64,000 nt of DNA from Pilosibacter fragilis (lineage in GTDB: Bacteria > Bacillota > Clostridia > Lachnospirales > Lachnospiraceae): assembly GCF_032490495.1 (NCBI RefSeq), contig NZ_JAVYJB010000004.1, positions 1 to 64,000 on the forward strand, written 5' to 3'. This document shows positions 16,321 to 26,600 of the stretch, in pieces. Position numbers and translations under genes: made by a program. The notes under the pieces are model-generated. The model saw nothing but the letters and a program-made list of their open reading frames with translations, ran no database searches and was not told the origin of the DNA. Within the stretch, counting starts at the first letter, position 1. Every line of letters starts with the position of its first letter.

Positions 16321-16791
16321 TTATTTATTTTCCGTCGTCACCGACATTCCAGGTATAATCTTCCCTTCAGCCGCCTTCTTAAACATCTCCTCCATCGTAT
16401 GCCATCCCAGCACCGCGCACTTGACCCGCGCCGGCATATGGGATACATCCTGTAAGATGGAAGCTTCCTCCAGAGGTTCCAGCTCATCGCCTTTTGCAGT
16501 TCCTTTGATCATCTCAAGAAACAGGTTTGCGAGGCGCAGAGCCTCATCCTTTTTCTTTCCAATGATCAAATCTAACATCATATCCGCGGAGGCCTGGGAG
16601 ATCGCGCAGCCGTCTCCGACGAAAGCTCCGTCGACGATCTCATCGTTCTCGACCTTTAATTTCAGCCAGATATCATCACCGCAGCTCGGGTTTACGCCCT
16701 CTAAGACGAGGTTTGCGTCCGGCAGCTCATGCTTGTGAGTCGGATGAAGATTGTGTTCAATTAAAATTTCATTATAAAATGTATTACTCAT
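16321..16791 (-). CDS. sufU: SufU-type Fe-S cluster assembly protein
   Basis: 156 aa, NifU-N/IscU fold. The zinc/sulfur-accepting residues of SufU are present: C37 and D39 (NPSCGDD), C62 (GDGCAIS) and C125 (RVKCAVLGW). SufU takes persulfide sulfur from SufS and, in Gram-positive bacteria, acts as a zinc-dependent sulfur transferase to SufBCD. The start overlaps the sufS stop (ATGA-type overlap, 16784-16791). It is the last gene of the operon. Confidence 0.95.
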   Translation of the reverse strand: MSNTFYNEILIEHNLHPTHKHELPDANLVLEGVNPSCGDDIWLKLKVENDEIVDGAFVGDGCAISQASADMMLDLIIGKKKDEALRLANLFLEMIKGTAKGDELEPLEEASILQDVSHMPARVKCAVLGWHTMEEMFKKAAEGKIIPGMSVTTENK

Positions 16792-17998
16792 ATCCCATTT
16801 TTCTCCTTAATCCGCCAAGACTCTCAAGGAATGCACGGATCTCATCCTCTGTATTGTAGAACGCGAGGCTCACACGCGTCGTGGAGGCGGTTCCAAGGTA
16901 CTGTAACAGCGGCTGTGCGCAGTGATGACCGGCGCGGACACAGATATTGTCAGCGTTTAAGATCTCTGCCACATCATGGGGGTGGACGCCGTCGACAGCG
17001 AAGGACAGGATTCCGTGATGGTTGTCCGGATCGCTGCTCCCGAGAACACGGATTCCGGGAATATTCATCATGCCCTCGTAGGCGATTCTCGTGAGCCTGT
17101 TCTCCTGTGCCTCGATCGCGTCGAAACCGATATTCTTCATGTAGCGGACTGCCTCAGCCAGCGCGTAAGCGCCTCCGGCATTGACGGTTCCCGCCTCGAA
17201 CTTATGCGGAACCTCTGCCCAGACAGCTCCCTCTCTTGTGACAGATTCGATCATCTCGCCGCCGGTGAGGAAGGGCGGAAGCTTCTCAAGAAGCTCTTTC
17301 TTTCCGTAAAGAGCGCCGATCCCCATTGGAGCCAGCATCTTGTGACCGGAGAAAGAAAGGAAATCCACGCCCAGATCCTGTACGTCAACAGCGATATGCG
17401 GAACGCTCTGGGCACCATCGCCGACCAGGATCACGCCGTGGCGATGGCAGATCTCAGCGAATGTCTTTAAATCATTCCTGCATCCAAGCACATTGGAGAT
17501 CTGCGTGATCGCGGCGATCTTTGTGCGGTCCGTGATCATGCTCTCCAGTCGCTCAGCCGGGATCGTTCCATCCATGTCGCACTCAAGATATTTCACCGTC
17601 GCACCGTAACGCTTTGCAGCCTGCTGCCACGGGAGAATATTGCTGTGGTGTTCCATGATACTGACAATGATCTCGTCGCCCGGTTTTAACAGGTACTCGG
17701 AGAGAGTGTAGGCCGCAAGATTCAGGCTCTCTGTGGCGTTTCTCGTAAACACGATCTCCTCAGGACATGATGCGTGAAGGAGGTCAGCGACTGTCTTTCT
17801 TGCGTCCTCATAACATTCCGTCGCCTCTTCGCTTAACTCGTAGAGACCGCGGAACGGGTTTGCGTTATATTTCTCATAAAACCGCTTTTCCGCGTCCAGG
17901 ACGCATGCGGGCTTCTGGGAAGTCGCCGCATTGTCCAGGTAGATGATGTCACGGTTTTTTAACAGCGGGAAATCTTCCCGGATCTTATTCACATCCAT
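16784..17998 (-). CDS. sufS: Cysteine desulfurase SufS
   Basis: 404 aa, type II cysteine desulfurase (PLP-dependent class V aminotransferase fold). It removes sulfur from cysteine and carries it as a persulfide. PLP lysine K220 (SFSGHKMLAP), H117/H118 (MEHHSN) and active-site Cys 360 (RAGHHCAQPL) are all present. The start overlaps the sufD stop by 14 nt. Operon position sufCBDSU matches other Clostridia and Bacilli. Confidence 0.96.
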   Translation of the reverse strand: MDVNKIREDFPLLKNRDIIYLDNAATSQKPACVLDAEKRFYEKYNANPFRGLYELSEEATECYEDARKTVADLLHASCPEEIVFTRNATESLNLAAYTLSEYLLKPGDEIIVSIMEHHSNILPWQQAAKRYGATVKYLECDMDGTIPAERLESMITDRTKIAAITQISNVLGCRNDLKTFAEICHRHGVILVGDGAQSVPHIAVDVQDLGVDFLSFSGHKMLAPMGIGALYGKKELLEKLPPFLTGGEMIESVTREGAVWAEVPHKFEAGTVNAGGAYALAEAVRYMKNIGFDAIEAQENRLTRIAYEGMMNIPGIRVLGSSDPDNHHGILSFAVDGVHPHDVAEILNADNICVRAGHHCAQPLLQYLGTASTTRVSLAFYNTEDEIRAFLESLGGLRRKMGYE

Positions 17999-19133
17999 TG
18001 GAACCCTCGCTTTCTAAGTAGGAGGCAACGTCTGCCTTCGTCTTCTCATCAGGTACGAAACGGAGAACCGCGTCGATCCTTGCTTTCGCCATCATTTTGT
18101 AGATCTCGGCGAGAGCCATGCCGCGGCTTTCCAGATAGAATACAAGGTCCTCATCCAGCTTTCCGATGGTGGCACCATGGTTTCCTTCCACATCCTCCTC
18201 GGCGCAGAGGATCAGCGGGATCGTCTGGTTGACCACGTCATCGTCGAGAAGAAGAACGTCCTCTTTCTCGTTTCCGACAGCCCCCGCAGCACCCTTCTTA
18301 AAGTCGATGGTCCCGCGGAACAGCTTTCTCGCGTTTTCATGGAGCACGCCGTCGGTCCTGATCTCACTGACGGATTTCCTTCCCTCGTGGAGTGCCACGT
18401 AGTTCATATCGAGCACGCAGTCATCGGCAACTGTGTAGGCGATGTCTGCTGTAAAATTACTCTTTTTGCCGATAAGTTCAGCCTTACAGCCGTTGTAGAC
18501 CCGGTCACCGCCAAGGAATAAGTGGATGACGGAGAGTTTCGCACCGTCAGCAACCTTTGCCCCGATATCGTTCAAAACGGTCTTCGCGTTTTTGTTGCGG
18601 ATGATCTGGACGAGAGTCACCTTCGCGTCTTTTTCCAGAATTAATTTTGTCTGCACGGCGGAAAGCCCGGTGTGTTCAGACTGGGAGACGGCAGCAGGAT
18701 TTTCTCCGACCGGGCTGGGACTTCCGGTCCGTTCAGGATCGACGCTTCGTTCAGCCGCCATATCCATGATAACGGTCATATTGCTTCCTTCTTTTGCCAG
18801 AATTCCAAAGGTGTTCAGGCTGTGCTCAAAAGCACCGTAGGCAAATCTGATCCGCGCCGGTTCCCCGGAGACATCGCTGTCAGCAGAGAGCAGTACTGCA
18901 CCCGCGGAACTTTCCTTTACCAGCATATCCATATCGGATCCCATGCCGCCAGCGACATCCTTAAAACGGTCCGGAAGCCCGGCCGGGCAGACAGTTTTTT
19001 TGATCCCTTCCGGGATCTCAAGGTTTCCTTCATGCGCTCCGGAGACAGAAATCCCGGAGACCGCAGTCTCATTCATTTTCAGCCAGTTCCATGTCTTAGA
19101 AGGGAGCTGGTTGATCTTCATGTTCTCCATCAT
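17985..19133 (-). CDS. sufD: FeS assembly protein SufD
   Basis: 382 aa, SufB/SufD right-handed beta-helix family. The C-terminal core is conserved (NHGATIGKLDEDLVFYLESRGM), with H in GNHGA, a residue required in SufD. The N-terminal third is variable and rich in Gly/Ser/Asp. It pairs with SufB on the SufC ATPase dimer to build Fe-S clusters. The start overlaps the sufB stop (ATGA). Confidence 0.92.
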   Translation of the reverse strand: MMENMKINQLPSKTWNWLKMNETAVSGISVSGAHEGNLEIPEGIKKTVCPAGLPDRFKDVAGGMGSDMDMLVKESSAGAVLLSADSDVSGEPARIRFAYGAFEHSLNTFGILAKEGSNMTVIMDMAAERSVDPERTGSPSPVGENPAAVSQSEHTGLSAVQTKLILEKDAKVTLVQIIRNKNAKTVLNDIGAKVADGAKLSVIHLFLGGDRVYNGCKAELIGKKSNFTADIAYTVADDCVLDMNYVALHEGRKSVSEIRTDGVLHENARKLFRGTIDFKKGAAGAVGNEKEDVLLLDDDVVNQTIPLILCAEEDVEGNHGATIGKLDEDLVFYLESRGMALAEIYKMMAKARIDAVLRFVPDEKTKADVASYLESEGSNGCE

Positions 19134-20536
19134 CCAATACTTCCTTTCATTTCCAGATGGATCAGATTGTTCATCTCCACCGCGTATTCAAGCGGAAGCT
19201 CCTTCGAGACATTGTCGGCGAAGCCGCTGACGATCAGGGCTCTCGCGTCCTCCTCGGAGATACCGCGGGACATCAGATAGAAGACGGCGTCATCACTGAT
19301 GCGTCCGATCTTTGCCTCATGTCCGACATCGGCGTCCTTTGTGCGGATATCCATTGCCGGGATCGTGTCGGAACGGGAGATATCGTCGAGCATCAGGGAC
19401 TGGCAGGAGACAGCGGATTTGCTGCCCTTTGCCTTTGCGGATACGACAACGGAGCTTCGGAAGGTGCTGATCCCGCCGTCCTTGGAGATCGATCTCGTAT
19501 TTACATAGGAAGAAGTCTTCGGAGCGTTGTGGACCACCTTACATCCGGTATCAAGGTTCTGTCCCTTACCGGCGAATGTGATCCCGGTAAATTCGGATCT
19601 TGCGCCCTCACCGTTTAACACGCTCATTGGGTAGAGGTAAGAAACATGGGAACCGAAGGAACCGGATACCCACTCGATGACTCCGCCTTCCTCGACCTTC
19701 GCACGCTTTGTGTTTAAATTGTACATATTTTTCGACCAGTTCTCGATCGTGGAGTAGCGGAGCTTTGCGTTCTTTCCGACGTAAAGCTCAACGCATCCGG
19801 CGTGAAGATTGGCCACATTGTACTTCGGAGCGGAACATCCCTCGATGAAATGTAAGGATGCGCCCTCATCGACGATGATCAGAGTGTGCTCAAACTGTCC
19901 GGCACCCGCCGCGTTTAAACGGAAGTAGGACTGCAGCGGGATCTCGACGGAAACTCCCTTCGGAACATAGACGAAGGAACCGCCGGACCAGACAGCGCCG
20001 TGCAGAGCGGCAAATTTGTGGTCATGAGGCGTCACGAGCTTCATGAAGTGTTCTTTTACCATATCGGCGTATTCGCCGGTCAGGGCGCTCTCCATATCTG
20101 TGTAGATAACGCCCTGCTCCGCAACCTCCTTGCGGACATTGTGGTAGACGAGCTCGGAGTCGTACTGGGCACCCACACCTGCGAGGGAGGTGCGCTCCGC
20201 CTGCGGGATCCCAAGCTTTTCGAAGGTGTCCTTGATCTCCTCCGGAACCTCGGACCAGTTCCCCTTCATCTTTGTATTTGCGCGGACATAGGTGGCGATG
20301 TTGTCCATGTTCAACCCTTCGATGGACGGGCCCCAGTCCGGAACCTTCATTTCATGATATATTTTTAAGGAGTTCAACCGGAAATCATGCATCCACTCCG
20401 GATCATGCTTCTCTTCGGAGATCTTTTCCACAATGTCCTCGGTGAGACCGTTTTTAATACGGTAAGCGTCCTTCTCGTCATTGCGGAAGTCGTACATGTT
20501 GCGGTCGACGTCCTCAACATACGTCTTTTCCTTCAT
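19130..20536 (-). CDS. sufB: FeS assembly scaffold SufB
   Basis: 468 aa, full length. Conserved blocks include GVGAQYDSE, VWSGGSFVYVPKGV, HFIEGCSAP, TIENWSKNMYNLNTKRA and GHEAKIGRISDDAVFYLMSRG. It is the cluster-building scaffold of the SufBCD complex. It lies directly after sufC (the sufC stop and sufB start touch at 20536) and before sufD. Confidence 0.96.
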   Translation of the reverse strand: MKEKTYVEDVDRNMYDFRNDEKDAYRIKNGLTEDIVEKISEEKHDPEWMHDFRLNSLKIYHEMKVPDWGPSIEGLNMDNIATYVRANTKMKGNWSEVPEEIKDTFEKLGIPQAERTSLAGVGAQYDSELVYHNVRKEVAEQGVIYTDMESALTGEYADMVKEHFMKLVTPHDHKFAALHGAVWSGGSFVYVPKGVSVEIPLQSYFRLNAAGAGQFEHTLIIVDEGASLHFIEGCSAPKYNVANLHAGCVELYVGKNAKLRYSTIENWSKNMYNLNTKRAKVEEGGVIEWVSGSFGSHVSYLYPMSVLNGEGARSEFTGITFAGKGQNLDTGCKVVHNAPKTSSYVNTRSISKDGGISTFRSSVVVSAKAKGSKSAVSCQSLMLDDISRSDTIPAMDIRTKDADVGHEAKIGRISDDAVFYLMSRGISEEDARALIVSGFADNVSKELPLEYAVEMNNLIHLEMKGSIG

Positions 20537-21306
20537 TAATCGTTCTCTCCCTTCTCATTTGCGGAAGCGATAAACTGCTCGAAGCCGTTCTCATTGATCT
20601 CATCGACGAGAGAACCATCACCCTCGGCAACCAGGCGGCCGTCTACGAGAACATGGGTCTTGTCCACATGGAGAGACTCCAGGATCCTTGTGCTGTGGGT
20701 GATGATGAGGAGCGCTCCGTCCTTGCTCTTCTGGTACTCCTCGATTCCCTTGGAAACGGTGCGGACCGCATCGACATCAAGACCGGAGTCTGTCTCATCG
20801 AGGATCGCTAAGGATGGATTTAAGAGGAGAAGCTGCAGGATCTCCGCTTTCTTTTTCTCACCGCCGGAGAAGCCGACGTTCAGATCACGGAAGCCGTAGG
20901 ACGGATCCATGTCGAGAACCTCCATGGCTTTCTGGAGTTCTTTATTGAAATCCCAGATGCGGACATTCTTTCCGGTTCTTGCGGAGAGGGCGCTGCGGAT
21001 GAAGTTGGAGAGGGAGATTCCCGGAACTTCCAGCGGGTTCTGGAAGGAGAGGAACATACCGAGGCGGGCGCGCTTGTCAGCTGCCTCTTTTGTGATATTC
21101 TCACCGCCAAAGAAGATCTCACCGTCCGTGACGTGGTAATTCGGGTTTCCCATTAAGGTACATCCGAGGGTGGATTTTCCGGCACCGTTCGGTCCCATGA
21201 GTACGTGGGTCTCGCCTTTGTTGATCGTTAAGTTGATCCCGTGAAGAATGGATTTGTCTTCCACATCCACGGAGAGATTTTTTACATTTAATAATGGTTC
21301 TGACAT
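20536..21306 (-). CDS. sufC: FeS assembly ATPase SufC
   Basis: 256 aa from the ATG at 21306, which has GGAGG eight bases upstream; a longer in-frame extension to 21489 would run through the promoter and is rejected. ABC ATPase motifs are present: Walker A GPNGAGKST, signature FSGGEKKK and Walker B LAILDETDSGLD. SufC drives conformational change in SufBCD. It is the first gene of the operon. Confidence 0.96.
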   Translation of the reverse strand: MSEPLLNVKNLSVDVEDKSILHGINLTINKGETHVLMGPNGAGKSTLGCTLMGNPNYHVTDGEIFFGGENITKEAADKRARLGMFLSFQNPLEVPGISLSNFIRSALSARTGKNVRIWDFNKELQKAMEVLDMDPSYGFRDLNVGFSGGEKKKAEILQLLLLNPSLAILDETDSGLDVDAVRTVSKGIEEYQKSKDGALLIITHSTRILESLHVDKTHVLVDGRLVAEGDGSLVDEINENGFEQFIASANEKGEND

Positions 21307-21423
21307 ATCGGATTCCTCCATGTATTTTATATAAGGTAAAAATGTAGGTTTCAGCAATTTCCGGACAGATATGAACCGGCACCGGAGCTGATCTCCGGGA
21401 TACGTTCCGTCTGCCGGGACTAA

Positions 21424-21482
21424 ACCTAGTCGCTTACTAGGTGATGCAATGATATTATACCTGTATTGAGAAAAATATGCAA
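21424..21482 (-). promoter_or_regulatory. suf operon promoter with downstream palindrome
   Basis: On the minus strand: TTGCAT (plus 21477-21482), 17-bp spacer, TATAAT (plus 21454-21459). Just downstream, over the expected start site, is the perfect inverted repeat ACCTAGT-CGCTT-ACTAGGT (21424-21442). A repressor bound there would block initiation. An Rrf2/IscR-type regulator is the natural guess for a suf operon, but none is encoded in this window. Confidence 0.7.
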
Positions 21483-21726
21483 GAAGCAATTCCTACAAAC
21501 ATGCTATGAATTGGTATTTATTCCTGTACAATCCGATATTTCCGGGAAAATCTGCAGGATTCATGAAACTGCAACAATCGGAAAACAATTCTGAAACATG
21601 GGCATGGTAGGCTGAGCAAAACAGCGGAAATCACAGACGGGATCGGACCGGAGGCAGGAGGTTCTATGCAGAAATTTTGCAAACCTTACGAAAATATAAA
21701 ATCATTATAAACTGGAAAAACAGATA

Positions 21727-21771
21727 TTGACAGAATGACAGGGTGTCATTATAATGGTGACGGGTTGTCAC
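21727..21771 (+). promoter_or_regulatory. tetR/RND operon promoter with two palindromic operators
   Basis: TTGACA (21727-21732), 17-bp spacer, TATAAT (21750-21755). The spacer is filled by ATGACAGGGTGTCAT (21735-21749). A second related palindrome, GTGACGGGTTGTCAC (21757-21771), follows the -10. Both are presumed sites for the TetR protein encoded just downstream. The 21490-21726 stretch upstream has no gene. Confidence 0.8.
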
Positions 21772-21810
21772 TTTTTGAACCGGTTTTTATAGAAGAGGGG
21801 AGATGGAATT

Positions 21811-22473
21811 ATGCCGACCGAACGGTTTATGCGGCTTCCGAAGGAAAAGATCGAAGCAATTCGGGCTGCGGCGGCAAAGGAATTTATGAGGGTAGCTCCG
21901 GAGGAAGTGTCGATCAACCGGATCGTTCACGACGCGGATATATCGAGAGGAAGCTTTTACACATATTTTGAAGATAAACAGGATCTGTTAAAATGGCTGA
22001 TCTGCAACCAGGCGGAACAGCATTTCACATCGTACATCACGATGCTGGACGAAAACGGCGGAGACCTATGGGAGGTCCTGGAGCAGATCTTTGATCTCGG
22101 GATGGACCGGCTTGAGGATTCAGGGTTGTCTGCGATCTTTCACAACCTGGTCAACAGCGCAAGACTGGTAGAACTATTCAAAGGCGGACCGGATTCGAAC
22201 CCGGAGGCGATGGAGGCAAACCGGAAATTTTTAAAACTGTTGTATGAACATGTCAACAAAGAGAAATGTGATCTGGATCATCAGGAGTTTTTCGAGCTGA
22301 TCGAGATGCACATGATCGTATTCATCATGTCACTCAAACGTTTTTTCCGGGACGGTGAGTCGAGAACGGAAGCTTCCGAATATTACAAACGTCATATCCA
22401 TATGCTCCATTATGGCATATGTGGATATAAAACAGAGGGCAGCAGGAAGAAAACAGACGAGGGACGTTCATAA
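21811..22473 (+). CDS. TetR-family regulator of the RND pump
   Basis: 220 aa. The N-terminal helix-turn-helix (about 33-60) includes SINRIVHDADISRGSFYTYF, typical of TetR. The C-terminal ligand domain is unlike any I can name. It is the first gene after a promoter that carries two palindromes, so autorepression with control of the downstream pump is likely. A GAAGAGGGGAGATGG site precedes the start. The RND adaptor gene starts 57 bp after its stop. Confidence 0.9.
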   Translation: MPTERFMRLPKEKIEAIRAAAAKEFMRVAPEEVSINRIVHDADISRGSFYTYFEDKQDLLKWLICNQAEQHFTSYITMLDENGGDLWEVLEQIFDLGMDRLEDSGLSAIFHNLVNSARLVELFKGGPDSNPEAMEANRKFLKLLYEHVNKEKCDLDHQEFFELIEMHMIVFIMSLKRFFRDGESRTEASEYYKRHIHMLHYGICGYKTEGSRKKTDEGRS

Positions 22474-22530
22474 AAACAGAACAACCGGAGTCGTACCACA
22501 GCAGCATGTTACAGAAAATGAGGAGGAACC

Positions 22531-23673
22531 ATGAAGAAAGCAGGTAAGATCGTAATCGGGCTTGTATGCGTCGGCGCATTTGGAGCCCTGATGTTCACAA
22601 GATTTACGAAAAAAGAAGAGCCGATTGAGGCCGTTCCGAACCCGACCGTCGTCGTCCAGACACCGGAGACAGGAAATATTGAACTTTCCACAGGACTGAC
22701 AGGTACCGTGGAACCGGCCGATCAGGTGTACATCATCCCGAAGGGAAGCGGAGAAGTACTGGAGGTCTATGTAAATCAGGGCGATACCGTACAGAAGGGG
22801 CAGAAGCTGTTCCGCATCGACAACAAGCAGTTAGACGCGGCAAGAATCACGTTAAATACGACCCAGGTATCCTTAAATGATGCCCAGACATCTGTAAACA
22901 GGATGAAGGCGCTCTACGAGAGCGGGGATATTTCCGCCCAGGCCTACGAGCAGGCGGTAAGCGGTCTGTCCATGGCGAAGCTCCAGTATGATTCCGCAAA
23001 ATTAAACTATGATACTCAGAGCGAGAACACGGTCGTTACCGCGCCGATCGCCGGTGTCTTAGAGCAGTTCGGCGTGCAGGTGCATGATATGTCTGCGGGC
23101 GGTTCTGTCGCAGGCGTTGTATCCGGTGCAGGCGGAAAAACACTGACCTTCAACGTGTCGGAGCGTGTCATGAAGGGATTAAATATCGGTGATCCTGTGA
23201 CGGTGGAGAAGAACGGAACGGATTACAGCGGCGCGATCTCCGAGATCGGCAGCATGGTGGACGCGTCCACAGGACTTTTCAAGGTGAAAGCGACCTTAGG
23301 TGACGCGGACGGACTTGCCAGCGGAACGATGGTAAAGGTTTATGTGACAGCGGAGAAGGCGGACAACGTCATGGTCGTTCCGGCAGACTGTGTCAACTAC
23401 AGCAACGGAGACGCCTACGTCTATACATATGATGCTGCGACAGCAACAGCGAAAAAGACTCCGGTGGAAGACGGACTCATCGATTCCGACAAGATCCAGA
23501 TCGTTTCCGGACTTTCCTATGATGACGAGGTCATCACAAGCTGGTCCAAGGAGCTTTATGACGGCGCCGCTGTGAATATTCAGGGCAGTGATGACAGTGC
23601 GGAAACGACAGCCGGCAGCAGTGAGACAACAGCAGAAGAGACTACAGAAGCCGCAGAAACGGCAGCAAAATAA
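22531..23673 (+). CDS. RND efflux periplasmic-adaptor-like subunit (HlyD/MFP family)
   Basis: 380 aa. An N-terminal membrane anchor (IVIGLVCVGAFGALMF) is followed by the lipoyl/barrel-sandwich halves (VYIIPKGSGEVLEVYVNQGD and VVTAPIAGVLEQFG) flanking a helical hairpin (about 105-165), then beta-barrel and membrane-proximal domains. The tail is low-complexity, rich in Glu, Thr and Ala. The family links an inner-membrane RND pump to an outer channel. It is 15 bp upstream of the pump gene. Confidence 0.92.
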   Translation: MKKAGKIVIGLVCVGAFGALMFTRFTKKEEPIEAVPNPTVVVQTPETGNIELSTGLTGTVEPADQVYIIPKGSGEVLEVYVNQGDTVQKGQKLFRIDNKQLDAARITLNTTQVSLNDAQTSVNRMKALYESGDISAQAYEQAVSGLSMAKLQYDSAKLNYDTQSENTVVTAPIAGVLEQFGVQVHDMSAGGSVAGVVSGAGGKTLTFNVSERVMKGLNIGDPVTVEKNGTDYSGAISEIGSMVDASTGLFKVKATLGDADGLASGTMVKVYVTAEKADNVMVVPADCVNYSNGDAYVYTYDAATATAKKTPVEDGLIDSDKIQIVSGLSYDDEVITSWSKELYDGAAVNIQGSDDSAETTAGSSETTAEETTEAAETAAK

Positions 23674-23688
23674 GGAGGCACAAGGAAC

Positions 23689-26600
23689 ATGGGACTTACC
23701 AAAAAGGTCTTAAAACGGCCGGTCACAACCGTTCTTGTTGTGCTCTGCCTGATCGTATTCGGTCTCAGCTCGATCTTTTCATCCCAGCTTGAGCTGATCC
23801 CGGAAATGGAGATGCCGATGCTTATCATCAGCGCAGTCTACCCGGGAGCGAGCCCGGATGACGTGGATCAGCTTGTGATCAGTAAGATAGAGGATGAGAT
23901 CGGAACGCTTTCCGGTGTCGATTCTGTCACCAGCATGTCTTCGGAAAACTTCGGAATGGTTCTGGTCCAGTATGACTATGACCAGAATATCGATAAAGCC
24001 TACGATGACTTAAAGAAAAAGCTGGACGGGATCAAGTCGGATCTCCCGGATGATGTCGATACCCCGACGATCATCGAGATGGATATCAACAGTACACCGT
24101 CCATCACCCTCGCAGTCAACAATGACAGCGTGGATAACCTCTATAACTACGTAAATGGCGATATCGTTCCGGAGATCGAAAAGCTGACCTCCGTAGCCAG
24201 TGTCGATGTATCCGGTGGCCAGGAGGCTTACATCAAGGCGGAGCTGATCCCGGAAAAATTAAGCCAGTATCATGTGAACATGAATACGATTGTTGCGGCT
24301 TTAAAGTCTGCGGACTTTTCCATGCCGATCGGAAGTACCTCCGTTGGAAACAAGGAGCTTTCCGTGACATCCGGAACATCCTTTGACACGATGGAGCTTT
24401 TAAAGAAGATCCCGATCACACTGGGTAACGGAAATATCATCTATATGGAAGATGTTGCCAATATCTACAATACCGTTGAGGCAAAGGACAGTATCGGACG
24501 TTACGACGGCAAGGACACGATGACGATCGGTGTCAAGAAAAATCAGGACAGCGATCACATTACCGTTTCCAGGGCAGTCCAGGAGACAATGGAAACGTTA
24601 AAAGCACAGGATCCGTCTCTGGAGTACGTCGTTGTCAACGATTACAGTGATCAGATCAGCAATTCCTTAAACAGCGTATTCCAGACCATGATCATGGCAG
24701 TCATTATCGCGATGTTCATCATCTGGCTGTTCTTCGGGGATATCAAGGCATCCCTGATCGTTGGAACCTCCATCCCGGTATCAATTTTAGCGGCGCTCAT
24801 CCTCATGAAGGTCATGGGCTTTACGCTAAACGTTATCACCCTGTCGAGCCTGGTTCTCGGCGTCGGAATGATGGTCGATAACTCGATCGTAGTTCTGGAA
24901 AGCTGCTTCCGCTTTACGGATAAGGGCGGCGGCTTTGTTGAAACGAGAAAAGCCGCGATCGATGGTACGGCAGCCGTTCTGGAATCCATTATCGGCGGTA
25001 CCGTTACGACCTGTGTCGTATTTATCCCGTTAGCCCTGATCTCCGGAATGAGCGGACAGATGTTCAAGCCGTTGGGCTTCACGATCGTATTCTGTATGAT
25101 CGCGTCCCTGATCTCCGCGATGACGCTTGTACCGCTCTGCTACGTGTACTACCGTCCGAAGGAGAAGGAAAATACCCCGGCATCCGGCATCATGAGAGCT
25201 CTGCAGAATGGATACCGTTCCCTGATGGAGAAGCTTTTAAAGAAAAAAGCGATGGTCATGGGAACCGCCGTTGTGCTTGTGATCTTCTCCCTGTTCCTTG
25301 CGACAAAGTTAAAGACAGAGCTTATGCCGGCAGATGATCAGGGAACGATCGCGGTGACGATCGAGACCCAGCCGGGTCTTAAGATCGAGGAGGTCGATAA
25401 GATCCTCCAGAGAGCAGAAGACTATGTGACTCAGGATCCGGATCTTGATTCCTACATGCTCTCCTACGGAAGTTCCGGACTTTCCATGAATATGGGCGGA
25501 AGCGGAGCGACCCTGACGGCATATTTAAAGGATGACAGAAGCAGAAAGACGGATCAGGTCATCAAGGAGTGGAAACGTGATATGCAGAAGTGGTCCGACT
25601 GCTCCGTGAGCCTCGAGAGCCAGAACTCCATGAGCACCATGTCCATGGGAGCAGCGGAGGATCTCGAGTACATTCTTGTCAGCACACAGTACGATGACTT
25701 AAAGAAGGTATCGGATGAGATCGTTTCCGAGCTCCAGAAACGCCCGGAGGCGACAAACATCCACTCTTCCCTTGAAAACAGCGCTCCCCTTGTAAAGATC
25801 AATGTGGATCCGGTCAAGGCGGCAGCGGAGGGACTTTCCCCGACCGCCGTTGCTTCCCAGGTATACATGATGGTCAGCGGAACGACGGCAACGACCCTGA
25901 ATGTTGACGGAAATGATATCGATGTAAAGGTTGAGTACGCGGATGATGAGTACGATACGATCGATAAGCTCCAGGGAATCGTCCTTCCGACAGCGACCGG
26001 CGGATCCGTAGCCCTTATGGATATCGCGGATATCGGCTTCAAGGACAGCCCGCAGAGTATCACAAAGAGTGATAAGCAGTATCAGGTGACGATCACCGGT
26101 ACGCTGACAGAGGGAGCGGACAGCACCACGAAGGATAAGATCCAGAAGGAGGTCATTGATAAGTACTTATCCGGCACGATCTCCATGCAGGAAAACACAT
26201 CCACAAAGATGATGAACGAAGAGTTTGCGTCCCTGGGACAGGCGATCGCCACAGCCGTATTCCTCGTATTCGTTGTAATGGCTGCACAGTTCGAGTCACC
26301 GAAGTTCTCCATCATGGTGATGACAACGATCCCGTTCGCCCTGATCGGTTCCTTCCTGTTCTTATGGTTAGTGGACTGCCCGATCAGCATGACCTCCCTG
26401 TTAGGCTTCTTAATGTTAGTCGGAACGGTAGTAAACAACGGTATTTTGTACGTCGATACGGCGAACCAGTACCGGGCAACGATGGACTTTAAGGAGGCGG
26501 TCATTGAAGCCGGCGCGACCCGTATGCGCCCGATGTTCATGACAACACTCACGACGATCGTGGCAATGATCCCGATGGCGGCGGCTTACGGAAATGCCGG

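Noticed and set aside
20536..21489. Longer SufC with a 61-residue N-terminal extension
   Set aside because: The extension covers the promoter and palindrome; the ATG at 21306 has an ideal ribosome site and standard SufC length.
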